Assembly: GCA_963816065.1 (NCBI GenBank)
Contig: CAWFJG010000030.1
Span: forward strand, 62,001-126,000
Reading direction: 5' to 3'
DNA from: Roseiarcus sp963816065
Lineage (GTDB): Bacteria > Pseudomonadota > Alphaproteobacteria > Rhizobiales > Beijerinckiaceae
DNA: 64,000 bases
Both the position numbers and the translations under genes were made by a program. The number at the start of each line of letters is the position of its first letter. Position 1 is the stretch's first letter. Of this stretch, positions 55,547-63,919 are shown in pieces. The notes under the pieces are model-generated. The model worked only from the letters and a program-made list of their open reading frames with translations, did no database searches and was not told the origin of the DNA.

Positions 55547-58249
55547 TTGGCGTCGAACTCTCAAGCGCTGGGGGAGCAAACGGAAAGCGGCCGGCAGGCG
55601 CGTTTCCGCGGTCGTCAGGCTTGGCTCGGCGGGATTGCTGGCGTCTGCGCCCACGTGAGCGGCCTGGGTTGGCCATCAAAGCTCGCGATTGGCGCGGCCC
55701 TCGCGCTACCCTTTATTGCGGCCCGCATTGCCGCGTTCGGCTTCTCGCCCGACTTTCCCTACCTCGTGTTCTATCCCGGCGTCGCGATAGCGGCGGCTCT
55801 CGGCGGGTCGGTCGCAGGGGTCGGAACCGCGGTCATCTCAATTCTCGCCGGGGCGTTGTGGTTCCCGCCGGCGCCCAGCGTCGGCTTCCTTGTCCGCTGC
55901 GGCGGCTTCCTCTTTTACACGGCCGTCATTTGCTTGCTTGCCGAAGCGATGCATCGCGCGCTGTGGCGCCTCGGCGAGGCCGAGGGCCAGCGCAAAGCGG
56001 CCGAGACGCTTCTGATCGCGAGCGAACGCTTTCGCCTCGCCTCGGCTGGGGACATCGGGGCGTTCAACATCGACATCGCGAAGAACGCGGCGGCCGAGAC
56101 CGACGCCATGCGCGCCATCTTCGGCATGTCGCCGACGGGCGCTTTCAATCCGGAACGGATGATCGGCCTGGCGCTCCCCGAGGACAGGCCGAGGATTTCG
56201 AACGCGCTCGCCGCCGCCTGCAATCCCGCCGGCGATGGCGCCTACGAGGCCGAGTACCGCATTCATCGGGAGAACGACGGGGCGCTACGCTGGATCGCCG
56301 CGCGCGGCCAGGTCCAATTCGAGAAGCGCCGAGCGGTGCGGATGATCGGCGTCTGCCGTGACGTCACCGACATCAAGACCGCGAAGCAGGGGTTGCGCCG
56401 AAGCGAAGCGCAAATCCGCAGATTCGTCGAGCGGGCGCCGATCGAGATCGCGATGTTCGATCGCGACATGACCCACGTCGCCGTCAGCCGGCGCTGGCTC
56501 GAGAACTACGGCAAGGGCCGCCACGACCTCATCGGCGTCAACCATTACGCGCTCCATCCCGACCTTCCTGAACGATGGAAGGCGATCCACCGACGCGTGC
56601 AGGAGGGAGAATTCCATAGCGAGGACGGCGATGTGTGGGTCGACGCGGAGGGCCGGACGCGCTGGCTGCGCTGGGCCGCGTTCCCGTGGACCGATTCGGC
56701 CGGAGCGATCGGCGGCGTCATCATCTCGGCCGACGACGTTTCCGCGCAGAAGCAGGCCGAGGCGGCGCTCCGCGAGAGCGAAGAGAAATTCCGCATGGCG
56801 TTTGCGGAGGCCGCAATCGGCTTCGTCATGGCCAACGCTGACGGACGGATCGTAGAGGCGAACGCCGCCTACAGCTACTTGACCGGTTGCACCTCCGACG
56901 ACCTCAAGTCCAAGCGCCTCATCGACCTCATTCATCCCGAGGATCGGGGCGACGTCAGCCGTCACATCGAGCGCATCCGAAGCGGCGACTTACCCGCCTT
57001 TGTCGTCGAGCACCGGTATCCGCGAAGAGGCGGCGAGCCGATCTGGGTGCGCGCCAGCGCGTCGATGACCCGCGATCCGGGGGGAGGCCCACAATGGGTC
57101 GTCTATCTGGTCGAGGACGTGACCGAGCGGAAACGCATCGAGGACATGGCGGACCGCACCATCGCCCAGCTCACTGCGGTTCTCGACGGCGCGAAAGACG
57201 CAGTCATATCAATCGACATCAATGGCGTCGTGCAGTCGATCAACGCCGCCGGCGAGAGAATGTTCGGCTACGAGCGCAGCGAGGTCATCGGCCGCAACGT
57301 AAGCTTGCTGATGCCCGAGCCCGACGCGGGCCAGCACGATTCGTATCTCGCAAGCTATCTGAAAACCGGCGTAGGCAAGATCATCGGCTCGGGCCGCGAG
57401 GTTGAGGCGCGGCGGAAGGACGGGACGACATTCCCCATCGATCTGACGATCAACGAGGCGGCTGTCCGTGACAATCTCATTTTCGTGGGTTTCGTGCGTG
57501 ACCTTTCCGAGCGCCGACGGATCGAGTTGCGCATCGACCAAATGGCGGCGCAGCGAATGACAGCGATCGGGGGGATGGCCGGCGCCCTTGCGCACGAGCT
57601 CAATCAGCCGCTGGCGGCGATGGGGGCCTACCTCGAGACCGCGCAGCGTATGCTGGCGAAAACCGCCGAAGGCCGGTTCGCCCCGATCGAGGACGCGGTC
57701 GCGCGCGCCTCGGCGCAAGTCGAGCGGATGGGCGACATCATTGGCCACCTGAGGGCGTTTGTCGGCCACGGCGAGCCCGACAAGACCTACCAAAGCCTGC
57801 ACGCGCTGATCGCCAAGGTCGCGGTCGAGCCTGCGTCGGGCGCCAGAATGCAAGCGTCGGCGCTGACGCTCGAAATGTCCGCCGCGCGCGACGACGTTGT
57901 GATGGACCCGGTCCAGATTGGTCAGGTGCTGTCCAATCTTATCCGCAACGCGCGCGAAGCATTAGGAACGGCGCGGGAGGGCCGAGTCGTGGTCTCGACG
58001 ACGCTCGAAGGCGGGGATACGATCCGCTGCGACGTATCCGACAACGGGCCCGGCCTTGCCGACGCCGTAAGGGAACGCCTGTTTGAGCCGGTGACGTCGA
58101 CCAAGCCGACAGGAATGGGGGTTGGCTTGTCGATCTCGAAGTCTATTGTCGAGGCCCATTATGGGCGGATTTGGGCCCAACCCAATGCGAAGGGAGGAAC
58201 GATTTTCAGCTTCACTTTGCCGCTTGCGGCCGCCGAGGCGGACGAATGA
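55547..58249 (+). CDS. fixL: FixL-like haem-PAS oxygen-sensor histidine kinase
   Basis: 900 residues, uninterrupted. The N-terminal membrane domain resembles DUF4118 (FPYLVFYPGVAIAAALGGSVAGVGTAVISI). Three PAS units follow (about 160-280, 285-410, 410-530), then a fourth PAS at about 540-660 that matches the haem PAS of FixL: MFGYERSEVIGRNVSLLMPEP then QHDSYLASYLKTGVGKIIGSGREV. Its His597 and Arg617 are exactly 20 residues apart, like haem-ligand His200 and distal Arg220 of Bradyrhizobium FixL. The H-box MAGALAHELNQPLAAMGAYL (His683), LSNLIRNAREAL, DNGPGLAD and GMGVGLSISKSIVEAHYG complete the kinase. It overlaps fixJ by four bases. The start TTG 55547 is uncertain; GTG 55655 is possible. Confidence 0.88.
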   Translation: MASNSQALGEQTESGRQARFRGRQAWLGGIAGVCAHVSGLGWPSKLAIGAALALPFIAARIAAFGFSPDFPYLVFYPGVAIAAALGGSVAGVGTAVISILAGALWFPPAPSVGFLVRCGGFLFYTAVICLLAEAMHRALWRLGEAEGQRKAAETLLIASERFRLASAGDIGAFNIDIAKNAAAETDAMRAIFGMSPTGAFNPERMIGLALPEDRPRISNALAAACNPAGDGAYEAEYRIHRENDGALRWIAARGQVQFEKRRAVRMIGVCRDVTDIKTAKQGLRRSEAQIRRFVERAPIEIAMFDRDMTHVAVSRRWLENYGKGRHDLIGVNHYALHPDLPERWKAIHRRVQEGEFHSEDGDVWVDAEGRTRWLRWAAFPWTDSAGAIGGVIISADDVSAQKQAEAALRESEEKFRMAFAEAAIGFVMANADGRIVEANAAYSYLTGCTSDDLKSKRLIDLIHPEDRGDVSRHIERIRSGDLPAFVVEHRYPRRGGEPIWVRASASMTRDPGGGPQWVVYLVEDVTERKRIEDMADRTIAQLTAVLDGAKDAVISIDINGVVQSINAAGERMFGYERSEVIGRNVSLLMPEPDAGQHDSYLASYLKTGVGKIIGSGREVEARRKDGTTFPIDLTINEAAVRDNLIFVGFVRDLSERRRIELRIDQMAAQRMTAIGGMAGALAHELNQPLAAMGAYLETAQRMLAKTAEGRFAPIEDAVARASAQVERMGDIIGHLRAFVGHGEPDKTYQSLHALIAKVAVEPASGARMQASALTLEMSAARDDVVMDPVQIGQVLSNLIRNAREALGTAREGRVVVSTTLEGGDTIRCDVSDNGPGLADAVRERLFEPVTSTKPTGMGVGLSISKSIVEAHYGRIWAQPNAKGGTIFSFTLPLAAAEADE

Positions 58250-58857
58250 ACGCGCTGACGACGGTGCACGTGATCGACGACGACGACGCCGTTCGCGATT
58301 CGATTCAGATGTTCCTGGCCAATGAAGGGCTGGAGGTGCGGACGTACGCGTCCGCCGACGCGTTTGTCGCCGTCCTCGACCAGGCCCCGCCCGGTTGCGT
58401 CGTCACCGACGTGCGCATGCCCGGGATGAGCGGCATCGAGCTTTTGGCCGAGATTGCGAGGCTGAGAATCGCGATGCCGGTGATCGTCATCACTGGACAT
58501 GCCGACGTGCCGCTCGCGGTGCGGGCGATGAAAAGCGGCGCGGTTGATCTGCTGGAGAAGCCATTCAAGGCCACCGATCTGATTGACGCCGTTTCGCGTG
58601 CGCTCGAAGTCGGGCGCAACTCGCAGCGCGACGTCCTGAGCGCCCAGGAGGCGCAGGCGCGGCTCGCCGCGCTGACCACGCGCGAGATGGAGGTGCTCGA
58701 CCGGCTGGTGAGAGGACAGCCCAACAAGATCATCGCTTACGAAATGGGCATCAGCCCGCGGACCGTCGAAGTCCACCGCGCCAATGTGATGAAGAAGACG
58801 CAGGCCGGGAGCTTTTCGGAATTGGTGAGGATGTTCCTGAACGTGGTGAGGAACTAA
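58246..58857 (+). CDS. fixJ: FixJ-family response regulator
   Basis: 203 residues, uninterrupted. The receiver domain has VHVIDDDDAVRDSI, the phospho-acceptor Asp55 in VVTDVRMPGMSGIELL, and VIVITGHADVPLAVRAMKSGAVDLLEKPF with the conserved Thr and Lys. The LuxR-type HTH output is LTTREMEVLDRLVRGQPNKIIAYEMGISPRTVEVHRANVMKKTQAGSFSELVRM. Overlap with fixL (ATGA) shows coupling. In rhizobia, FixJ-P activates fixK and nifA under low oxygen. No fixK, nif or high-affinity oxidase gene lies in this window, so targets are elsewhere. Confidence 0.92.
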   Translation: MNALTTVHVIDDDDAVRDSIQMFLANEGLEVRTYASADAFVAVLDQAPPGCVVTDVRMPGMSGIELLAEIARLRIAMPVIVITGHADVPLAVRAMKSGAVDLLEKPFKATDLIDAVSRALEVGRNSQRDVLSAQEAQARLAALTTREMEVLDRLVRGQPNKIIAYEMGISPRTVEVHRANVMKKTQAGSFSELVRMFLNVVRN

Positions 58858-59064
58858 GCCTTCCCCAGGGTCAAGGGCGCGCCCCGGAGTCGTTGCGACG
58901 CCGTTGGATTCCGCCCAGCGGGACGAACGTCGCTAGCCCGCAATCGAATAAGTAGAATCCCCAATTGCGCGGGAGCTCCGCGCGGATAATCGTTGAGTCG
59001 TTTAGTCAGCAGGCGGGAAGCGAGAAAGCCGATAGTCGGCTGCATGACGGAGCTTGGGGGAGCC

Positions 59065-59340
59065 ATGTGGGAACATCGTGATTTCGTCGTACGTCGGGAC
59101 TGCGCCGTCCATGCGGACGGGATCCGGCGGAATGCCGGGCGACGGCTTGCGGCGCCGTTGATTGCGGCGGGACTGATCGTGGCGGGGGAATTCGCGCTGC
59201 AGCCGGGCTCGAAACAAACGGAACACGCCGTGCGCGCGACGCCGAAGCCGGCCGTCGACGCGCCGGCCTTCGTGCGGCCATCCACGCCGTCGCTGAATGT
59301 CCCGGACATCCGCGTGAGCAGGCCAATCCGGATCGGATGA
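59065..59340 (+). CDS. Hypothetical single-pass membrane/exported protein
   Basis: 91 residues from ATG 59065 (MWEHRDFVVRRDCAVHADGI), which directly follows 'gggggagcc'. An upstream in-frame ATG 59044 is an alternative. One hydrophobic segment (LAAPLIAAGLIVAGEFAL, about 31-48) separates a basic N-terminus from a Pro-rich tail (AVRATPKPAVDAPAFVRPST, ending RVSRPIRIG). No family recognised. It lies alone between fixJ and the convergent chemoreceptor gene. Coding status is moderate. Confidence 0.45.
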   Translation: MWEHRDFVVRRDCAVHADGIRRNAGRRLAAPLIAAGLIVAGEFALQPGSKQTEHAVRATPKPAVDAPAFVRPSTPSLNVPDIRVSRPIRIG

Positions 59341-59479
59341 GAGGCGTCAACGCCGGCCTCGCCGACCGCACCGGGGCGTTTGCGACGCCCTTTGACGGCT
59401 CGCCAGCGCAGGGCGTGACGGGTCACGCGCCCAATACACGACTTGGGAGCCGCCCCCTGACGGCCCCCGCCGCGGCGCT

Positions 59480-61336
59480 TCAGGCCGCGTGCGCCAGCGG
59501 CCTCTCGTCGCCCGATCGCCGAAGCCGGAACTGGCCGACCAAATGCGCCAGCCGCGACGATTCGTCCGACAGCGAATGGCCGGCCGCAGTCGATTCCTCG
59601 ACCATCGCCGCGTTCTGCTGCGTCATCTGGTTCATCTCGTCGATCGCGCCGTTGATCTGCTGCAGCGCGGTGGACTGCTCCTGCGCCGCGGAGGCGATTT
59701 CGCCGACCACGCCGTTGATCTCGGTGACCTGCTGCATGATGCGTCCGAGCGCGCGCCCGGTTTCGGCCACCAGGTCAACGCCCTTGTCGACCTGACCGGC
59801 GGAATCGGAGATCAGCGCCTTGATCTCCTTGGCCGCTTCGGCCGACCGCTGAGCGAGCGCCCGCACTTCGGAGGCGACCACGGCGAACCCCCGTCCCGCC
59901 TCTCCCGCCCGGGCCGCCTCGACCCCGGCGTTGAGCGCCAGCAGGTTGGTCTGGAACGCGATCTCGTCGATCACGCCGATGATCTGGCTGATCTTCTGCG
60001 ACGACTTGGCGATCGCGTTCATCGCCTCGACCGCCTCGCCGACGACCACCGCGCTCTGCTTGGCGTCGGCGTCGGCCGTCGTCACCACCTGCCGGGCGTG
60101 GGCTGCGCCTTCGGCCGACTTCTTCATCGCCGTGGTCACTTCGCCGAGCGTCGCCGTGGTCTCCTCGAGGCCCGCGGCCTGTTGTTCCGAGCGCCGGGCG
60201 AGATCGTCGGAGGCGGTCGAGATCTCCTGCGCTCCCGTCCGGATCGCATCGGCGCTCTCGACCACCGACAGGACGGCGCCCTTGAGCCGGTCGACCGCCT
60301 CGTTGAAATCGTCGCGGATTTGCGCGTAGGCCGGGGTGAAGCCGTCGCCCAGCCGCGCCATCAGGTCGCCGCCCGCCAGGCCCTTGAGGCCGGCGCCGAG
60401 ACGGCGCACGACTTCCGCCTGCTCCTCGGCCGCCTTGGCCCGTTCCGCGGCGACGCGCTCGCGCTCGCGCTCGGCCTGGTTCCGATGAGCCAGCGCTTCG
60501 GCTTCCAGCCGCGCGCGCTCGGCCGCGTTGTCCTTGAACACATGAACCGCCCGCGTCATGTCGCCGACTTCGTCAGCGCTGGCGACTTCGGGCAACACGA
60601 CATCAGTCTTGCCGGAGGCCAAGGCCGTCATCGCCGAGCTCAAGGCGTTGAGACGATTCGACAGGCGGAACATGACCATGCCTGCAAAGCCGCCGATAAG
60701 GACAAGCAACGCCAGCGACGCCGCGGCTGTCCACAGCACTCTCGACCGGACCGTCGCTTGGATATCGTCGATGTATACGCCGGTGCCAATCGTCCATTGC
60801 CACGGCGCGAACAGCTTGACGTACGAGAGTTTCGGCGACGACAGGTCCATCGCAGCGCCTGGCTTGGCGTATTCATAATCGACAAATCCCTGGCCCTCCT
60901 CAGTGGCCACCTTGTGGAGGGCGACACCGAGATACTTGCCAGCCCCATCTTGTTGCTTGGTTTGGTTCCTACCTTCCTGATCAGGCCGTGCGCCATGAAC
61001 AAGTTGGACGATGTCCTTGTCCAAGATAAAGAAATAATCATCGACGTTGTAGCGCATCGCGCGGATGCTTGCCTTAGCCCGCTGCTGGGCCTCTGCTTCC
61101 GAGATCGTTCCCTTCTTGAATTCGTCATATTGCTGTTGGACCGCCTTGGAGGCGACCTCGACGACGGTTCTGAGCTCGTCCTGGCGGCCGGCGTAGATGT
61201 CCCGCGCCGCGAGCCACGCGAGCGCGGCGACAATGGCGATCAGCGCGACGCCGAACAGAACGATAATTCCCAGCAGTCTTGAGCGGATAGATCCGAGGAA
61301 AGGGGAACGGCGTCGCTTTACGGGAAGGATCGTCAT
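59480..61336 (-). CDS. Methyl-accepting chemotaxis protein with sCache domain
   Basis: 618 residues, uninterrupted. A membrane helix (LLGIIVLFGVALIAIVAALAWLAA) leads to a periplasmic single-Cache ligand domain (AKASIRAMRYNVDDYFFILDKD, GKYLGVALHKVATEEGQGFVDYEY, WQWTIGTGVYIDDI). A second helix follows (AAASLALLVLIGGFAGMVMF), then HAMP (LSSAMTALASGKTDVVLPEV to ADEVGDMTRAVHVFKDNA), a charged coiled coil, and the signalling domain with the hairpin tip IGVIDEIAFQTNLLALNAGVEAARAGEAGRGFAVVASEVRALAQRSA. No C-terminal CheR-binding pentapeptide. sCache_2 receptors commonly sense small carboxylates. No che genes nearby. Confidence 0.93.
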   Translation of the reverse strand: MTILPVKRRRSPFLGSIRSRLLGIIVLFGVALIAIVAALAWLAARDIYAGRQDELRTVVEVASKAVQQQYDEFKKGTISEAEAQQRAKASIRAMRYNVDDYFFILDKDIVQLVHGARPDQEGRNQTKQQDGAGKYLGVALHKVATEEGQGFVDYEYAKPGAAMDLSSPKLSYVKLFAPWQWTIGTGVYIDDIQATVRSRVLWTAAASLALLVLIGGFAGMVMFRLSNRLNALSSAMTALASGKTDVVLPEVASADEVGDMTRAVHVFKDNAAERARLEAEALAHRNQAERERERVAAERAKAAEEQAEVVRRLGAGLKGLAGGDLMARLGDGFTPAYAQIRDDFNEAVDRLKGAVLSVVESADAIRTGAQEISTASDDLARRSEQQAAGLEETTATLGEVTTAMKKSAEGAAHARQVVTTADADAKQSAVVVGEAVEAMNAIAKSSQKISQIIGVIDEIAFQTNLLALNAGVEAARAGEAGRGFAVVASEVRALAQRSAEAAKEIKALISDSAGQVDKGVDLVAETGRALGRIMQQVTEINGVVGEIASAAQEQSTALQQINGAIDEMNQMTQQNAAMVEESTAAGHSLSDESSRLAHLVGQFRLRRSGDERPLAHAA

Positions 61337-61511
61337 CGGGAGGCAGCCTTTTGAGTGCGATCTCGATTAGCACGTCGGCGGTTAAGACTTTGCTGGAGGC
61401 GGCGTACCCCTCCCACTTAAGCGAAAGTAGCCGGGCAAGCGGCGGATGAGGACTTTCGGCGCGGGTCGAGTAGAATCATCATGATATCAACTCATCCGCG
61501 TGCTGGCTCTG

Positions 61512-62249
61512 CTACGGCCCGACCGGGATGAGCTTGCCGACAAAGACCGGCGGACCGGAGGGCTTGCCGTCCGGTGACCCGCCGGGTGGCTCGACGGTCA
61601 CCGCGTAGGTCGCGTCCTCGACCACGCTGCGAGCGTAGCCGGCAAGACTCGCCGCACGGCGCGCCTCGCCGATCACGCCGAGCGACCGCGGCGGCCCAAG
61701 CCGCTGATCGATGAGCCAAAGCTCGTAGGACTTGCCCGGCGGCGCCGTCGCCGCGATCGGGCGCACCGAAAATTCCTGACGGTCGAGATCGACCGTCACC
61801 TCGAAGGCCGGCGAAGCGGCGTCCTTCTGCAGAATTGCGACATATTCGCGCGGAGATGCCGGGCGCCCCGTCTCGCGAACCGCCAGTCCCACCGCCAGCA
61901 GAGCGGCGACGACGGAGGCGGCGATCGCCGCCATACGCCAGCGTCCGGCGCGCCGGCGCAAATCCGCGATCGCCGCGTCCATCGACGGCCCCGGCCCCGT
62001 CCCGCCCGGGGGAGTCGGAGCCTCCCGGATGCGCGCCTGGATCGCCGGCAGATGGTCCTCCGACGGCTCGATCGGCAGAAGGGCCTCTGCGAGCGGAGCG
62101 AGGCGCTGCTCCCAGGCGCGGATCGCCGCATCGAGATCGGGATCGCGCAGCCGCCTCGCGGCGAGGACGGAGCGCTCGGACGGCGACAGCGTCCCGAGGG
62201 CGTATTCGGCGGCGGCCAGGTCGTCCTCGGGCGTCATGGCCCCAAACAC
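61512..62249 (-). CDS. RskA-type anti-sigma factor
   Basis: Uninterrupted, 245 residues. The N-terminal zinc-less anti-sigma domain reads TPEDDLAAAEYALGTLSPSERSVLAARRLRDPDLDAAIRAWEQRLAPLAEALLPIEP. One membrane helix follows (WRMAAIAASVVAALLAVGLAV, about 101-121), and the periplasmic RskA domain FEVTVDLDRQEFSVRPIAATAPPGKSYELWLIDQRLGPPRSLGVIGEARRAASL continues to the C-terminus. It binds and silences the ECF sigma factor encoded just upstream, with which it overlaps by 16 bases. The signal that releases sigma is unknown. Confidence 0.9.
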   Translation of the reverse strand: MFGAMTPEDDLAAAEYALGTLSPSERSVLAARRLRDPDLDAAIRAWEQRLAPLAEALLPIEPSEDHLPAIQARIREAPTPPGGTGPGPSMDAAIADLRRRAGRWRMAAIAASVVAALLAVGLAVRETGRPASPREYVAILQKDAASPAFEVTVDLDRQEFSVRPIAATAPPGKSYELWLIDQRLGPPRSLGVIGEARRAASLAGYARSVVEDATYAVTVEPPGGSPDGKPSGPPVFVGKLIPVGP

Positions 62250-62815
62250 ATCCTCAGTTGCGCAAGGCTGCGGTGCAGCCAGGTCTTGATCGTTGGCACG
62301 GGCCTGCCGAACCGTTTGGCGAGCGCCTCGCGGCTCGCGCCGCGGTAATAGGCGAGCATCAGGATGGCGCGCTTCTCCTCACCCAGTCCCTCGAGGCAGG
62401 CAATGAGCGCCTTGAGGCTTTCCGACTTTTCGCGCGCGGCGAGCGGGTCGATGGTGTCGGCCTCCGGCTCGAAACCTTCATCCATGTCGTCAAGTGAGAC
62501 CGGACGGACGCGGCGAGCCTCGTCGAGCGCGCGATTGCGGGCGATGGTCGCCATCCAGGCGAGCGCCGATCCTCGCGCCGGGTCGAAGTCGGCGGCCTTT
62601 TTCCAGATGCGGACGTAAGCGTCCTGGAGCGCCTCGGCCGCTACGTCCCTCGCCGGCAGGATCCGCGCGACGACACCGTTAAGCCGGCCGCTGGTCGCCC
62701 GGTAGAGCGCTGCAAACGCCGCCTCGTCGCCTGCGGCGACACGGCCGAGCAGGCCGGAGAGATCGCTCTCTCCGGCCGCCCAATTCCCGCCCGGCGACTT
62801 GGCCCCTAAGGTCAT
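62234..62815 (-). CDS. ECF-family RNA polymerase sigma factor (SigK-like)
   Basis: Uninterrupted, 193 residues. Region 2 is LLGRVAAGDEAAFAALYRATSGRLNGVVARILPARDVAAEALQDAYVRIWKKAADFDPARGSALAWMATIARNRALDEAR. Region 4 is LEGLGEEKRAILMLAYYRGASREALAKRFGRPVPTIKTWLHRSLAQLRMCL with a clear helix-turn-helix. It fits the ECF group paired with RskA anti-sigma factors. Order on the minus strand is fasciclin, sigma, anti-sigma, with 61 bp between the first two, a module that recurs in proteobacteria and suggests that the fasciclin gene is a target or part of the sensor. Confidence 0.92.
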   Translation of the reverse strand: MTLGAKSPGGNWAAGESDLSGLLGRVAAGDEAAFAALYRATSGRLNGVVARILPARDVAAEALQDAYVRIWKKAADFDPARGSALAWMATIARNRALDEARRVRPVSLDDMDEGFEPEADTIDPLAAREKSESLKALIACLEGLGEEKRAILMLAYYRGASREALAKRFGRPVPTIKTWLHRSLAQLRMCLGP

Positions 62816-62876
62816 GGAACGATCTTATCGGGCAGGGCGCGCCAGGCAACCGCGCCAGTCCCCTTAAGCCGGTCGC

Positions 62877-63434
62877 TCAGCCCGGCAACAGCACCTTGTT
62901 GATGACCTGGATGACCCCGTTCGACTGCATAACATTCGGAATCGTCACCTCGGCCTTGTCGCCCTTGGCGTCGATCACCCAGAGATGACCGTTCTTCTGC
63001 TCGAAAGTGAGTTCCTCCCCCTCGACGGTCTTCAGCATCGCCTTGCCGCCGCCCCGCTTGATCAAGCCATCGATGTCCGCCTCGGTCAGCCGCCCCGGAA
63101 CGACGTGATAGGTGAGGACGGACGTGAGTTGCGCCTTGTTTTCAGGCTTCAACAGCGTCTGGACGGTGCCGGTGGGAAGGCGGGCGAAGGCCGCGTTGGT
63201 CGGCGCGAACACGGTGAAGGGCCCCGCTCCCTCGAGCGTGTCGACCAGGCCCGCCGCCTTGACAGCGGCGACGAGGGTTGTGTGATCCTTCGAGTTGACG
63301 GCGTTTTCGATGATATTCTTGCTCGGGTACATGGCCGCGCCGCCGACCATGGTCGTCATTTCAGCGAATGCGGGGGCGACAAAAGCGACGCCGGCGGCGA
63401 GGGCGGTGGCGATGAGAGAGGATTTGGCGTGCAT
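62877..63434 (-). CDS. Exported fasciclin-domain protein
   Basis: 185 residues, uninterrupted. Signal peptide SLIATALAAGVAFVAPAFA. One FAS1 domain follows: NIIENAVNSKDHTTLVAAVKAAGLVDTLEGAGPFTVFAPTNAAFARLP (H1 box), then TSVLTYHVVPGRLTEADID, and VIQVINKVLLPG (H2 box end). FAS1 proteins mediate surface adhesion or stress responses. AAGGAG stands six bases before ATG 63434. An upstream in-frame start exists, but this one gives a proper signal peptide. First gene of the sigma/anti-sigma operon; promoter expected in 63435-63500. Confidence 0.9.
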   Translation of the reverse strand: MHAKSSLIATALAAGVAFVAPAFAEMTTMVGGAAMYPSKNIIENAVNSKDHTTLVAAVKAAGLVDTLEGAGPFTVFAPTNAAFARLPTGTVQTLLKPENKAQLTSVLTYHVVPGRLTEADIDGLIKRGGGKAMLKTVEGEELTFEQKNGHLWVIDAKGDKAEVTIPNVMQSNGVIQVINKVLLPG

Positions 63435-63679
63435 GTGCGTCTCCTTGGGTCCGTCGATCGGCGGCAGGCGCCGTGATCGGAACACGACTGTTACGGAGAG
63501 CGTGCCGCCAGGTTTCAGACCGAGAGAAAAGAAAAGCCACGCCGTTGGCCGTCGCATGCCGCCCGCGGGGCGTCATCGGCATTGACAAGCTGGGTAGCCG
63601 GACGATCATGGGGTATCGCGCTGCGTCGCCTCGTTCGGCGGGTTGTAAAGAATCACTCTACCCGCCGAAAAGCAAATGC
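63435..63679. other. Intergenic region upstream of the fasciclin operon
   Basis: No gene is supported. 'gcgggttgtaaagaatcact...acccgc' (63640-63664) has short arms GCGGGT/ACCCGC that could form a weak hairpin. The promoter for the minus-strand operon should lie in the first ~80 bases. Confidence 0.35.
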
Positions 63680-63919
63680 CGGCCGGCCCTTTGCAACCTG
63701 GCGGCGCCCGTCTCGCGTTGCTCCGTTCGCCCGCCTGTTCTTGCCTGTTCCGGCCCTGATAATGCCTGTTCCGTGCCTGTTCCGGTCCCTGTTAAGTTGC
63801 CTGTTCCGCACCCTCACGGGCCCGCAACCATTCGGTTGTAGTGCGGGCAACGCTATGACATTGCATCGCTTTTCGATTGTCGCGCCGACCTCGGGCAAAA
63901 AAACCTGCTATATAGCAGG
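63680..63919 (+). repeat. Helically phased CCTGTT-array repeat, best copy
   Basis: CCTG(TT/AT) units start at 63734, 63744, 63755, 63765, 63776, 63788 and 63800 (spacing 10, 11, 10, 11, 12, 12). They are followed by 'acgggcccgCAACCATTCGG' with the hairpin CAACC-ATTC-GGTTG (63825-63838, extended by CCCGC/GCGGG). After about 60 bp comes A7 and the perfect palindrome CCTGCTATATAGCAGG (63904-63919). The leader 'tttgcaacctggcg...ccg' also aligns with the 34-kb copy ('cttacaacctgagcg'). An open frame through the array is low in complexity and not conserved in phase. Confidence 0.8.
63897..63919 (-). terminator. Palindrome with T-run, terminator-like on minus strand
   Basis: On the minus strand CCTGCTATATAGCAGG is followed at once by TTTTTTT. 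Read from outside, it would stop transcription before it enters the CCTGTT array. The 34-kb copy has the matching orientation (T-run on the array side). Confidence 0.55.

Noticed and set aside
59489..61282. 597-residue frame antisense to the chemoreceptor
   Set aside because: Shadow of the chemoreceptor gene; no start signal or domain.
63734..63806. CRISPR array
   Set aside because: Units are 6-7 bases with 4-6 base spacers and no cas genes are present; spacing is helical, not repeat-spacer.
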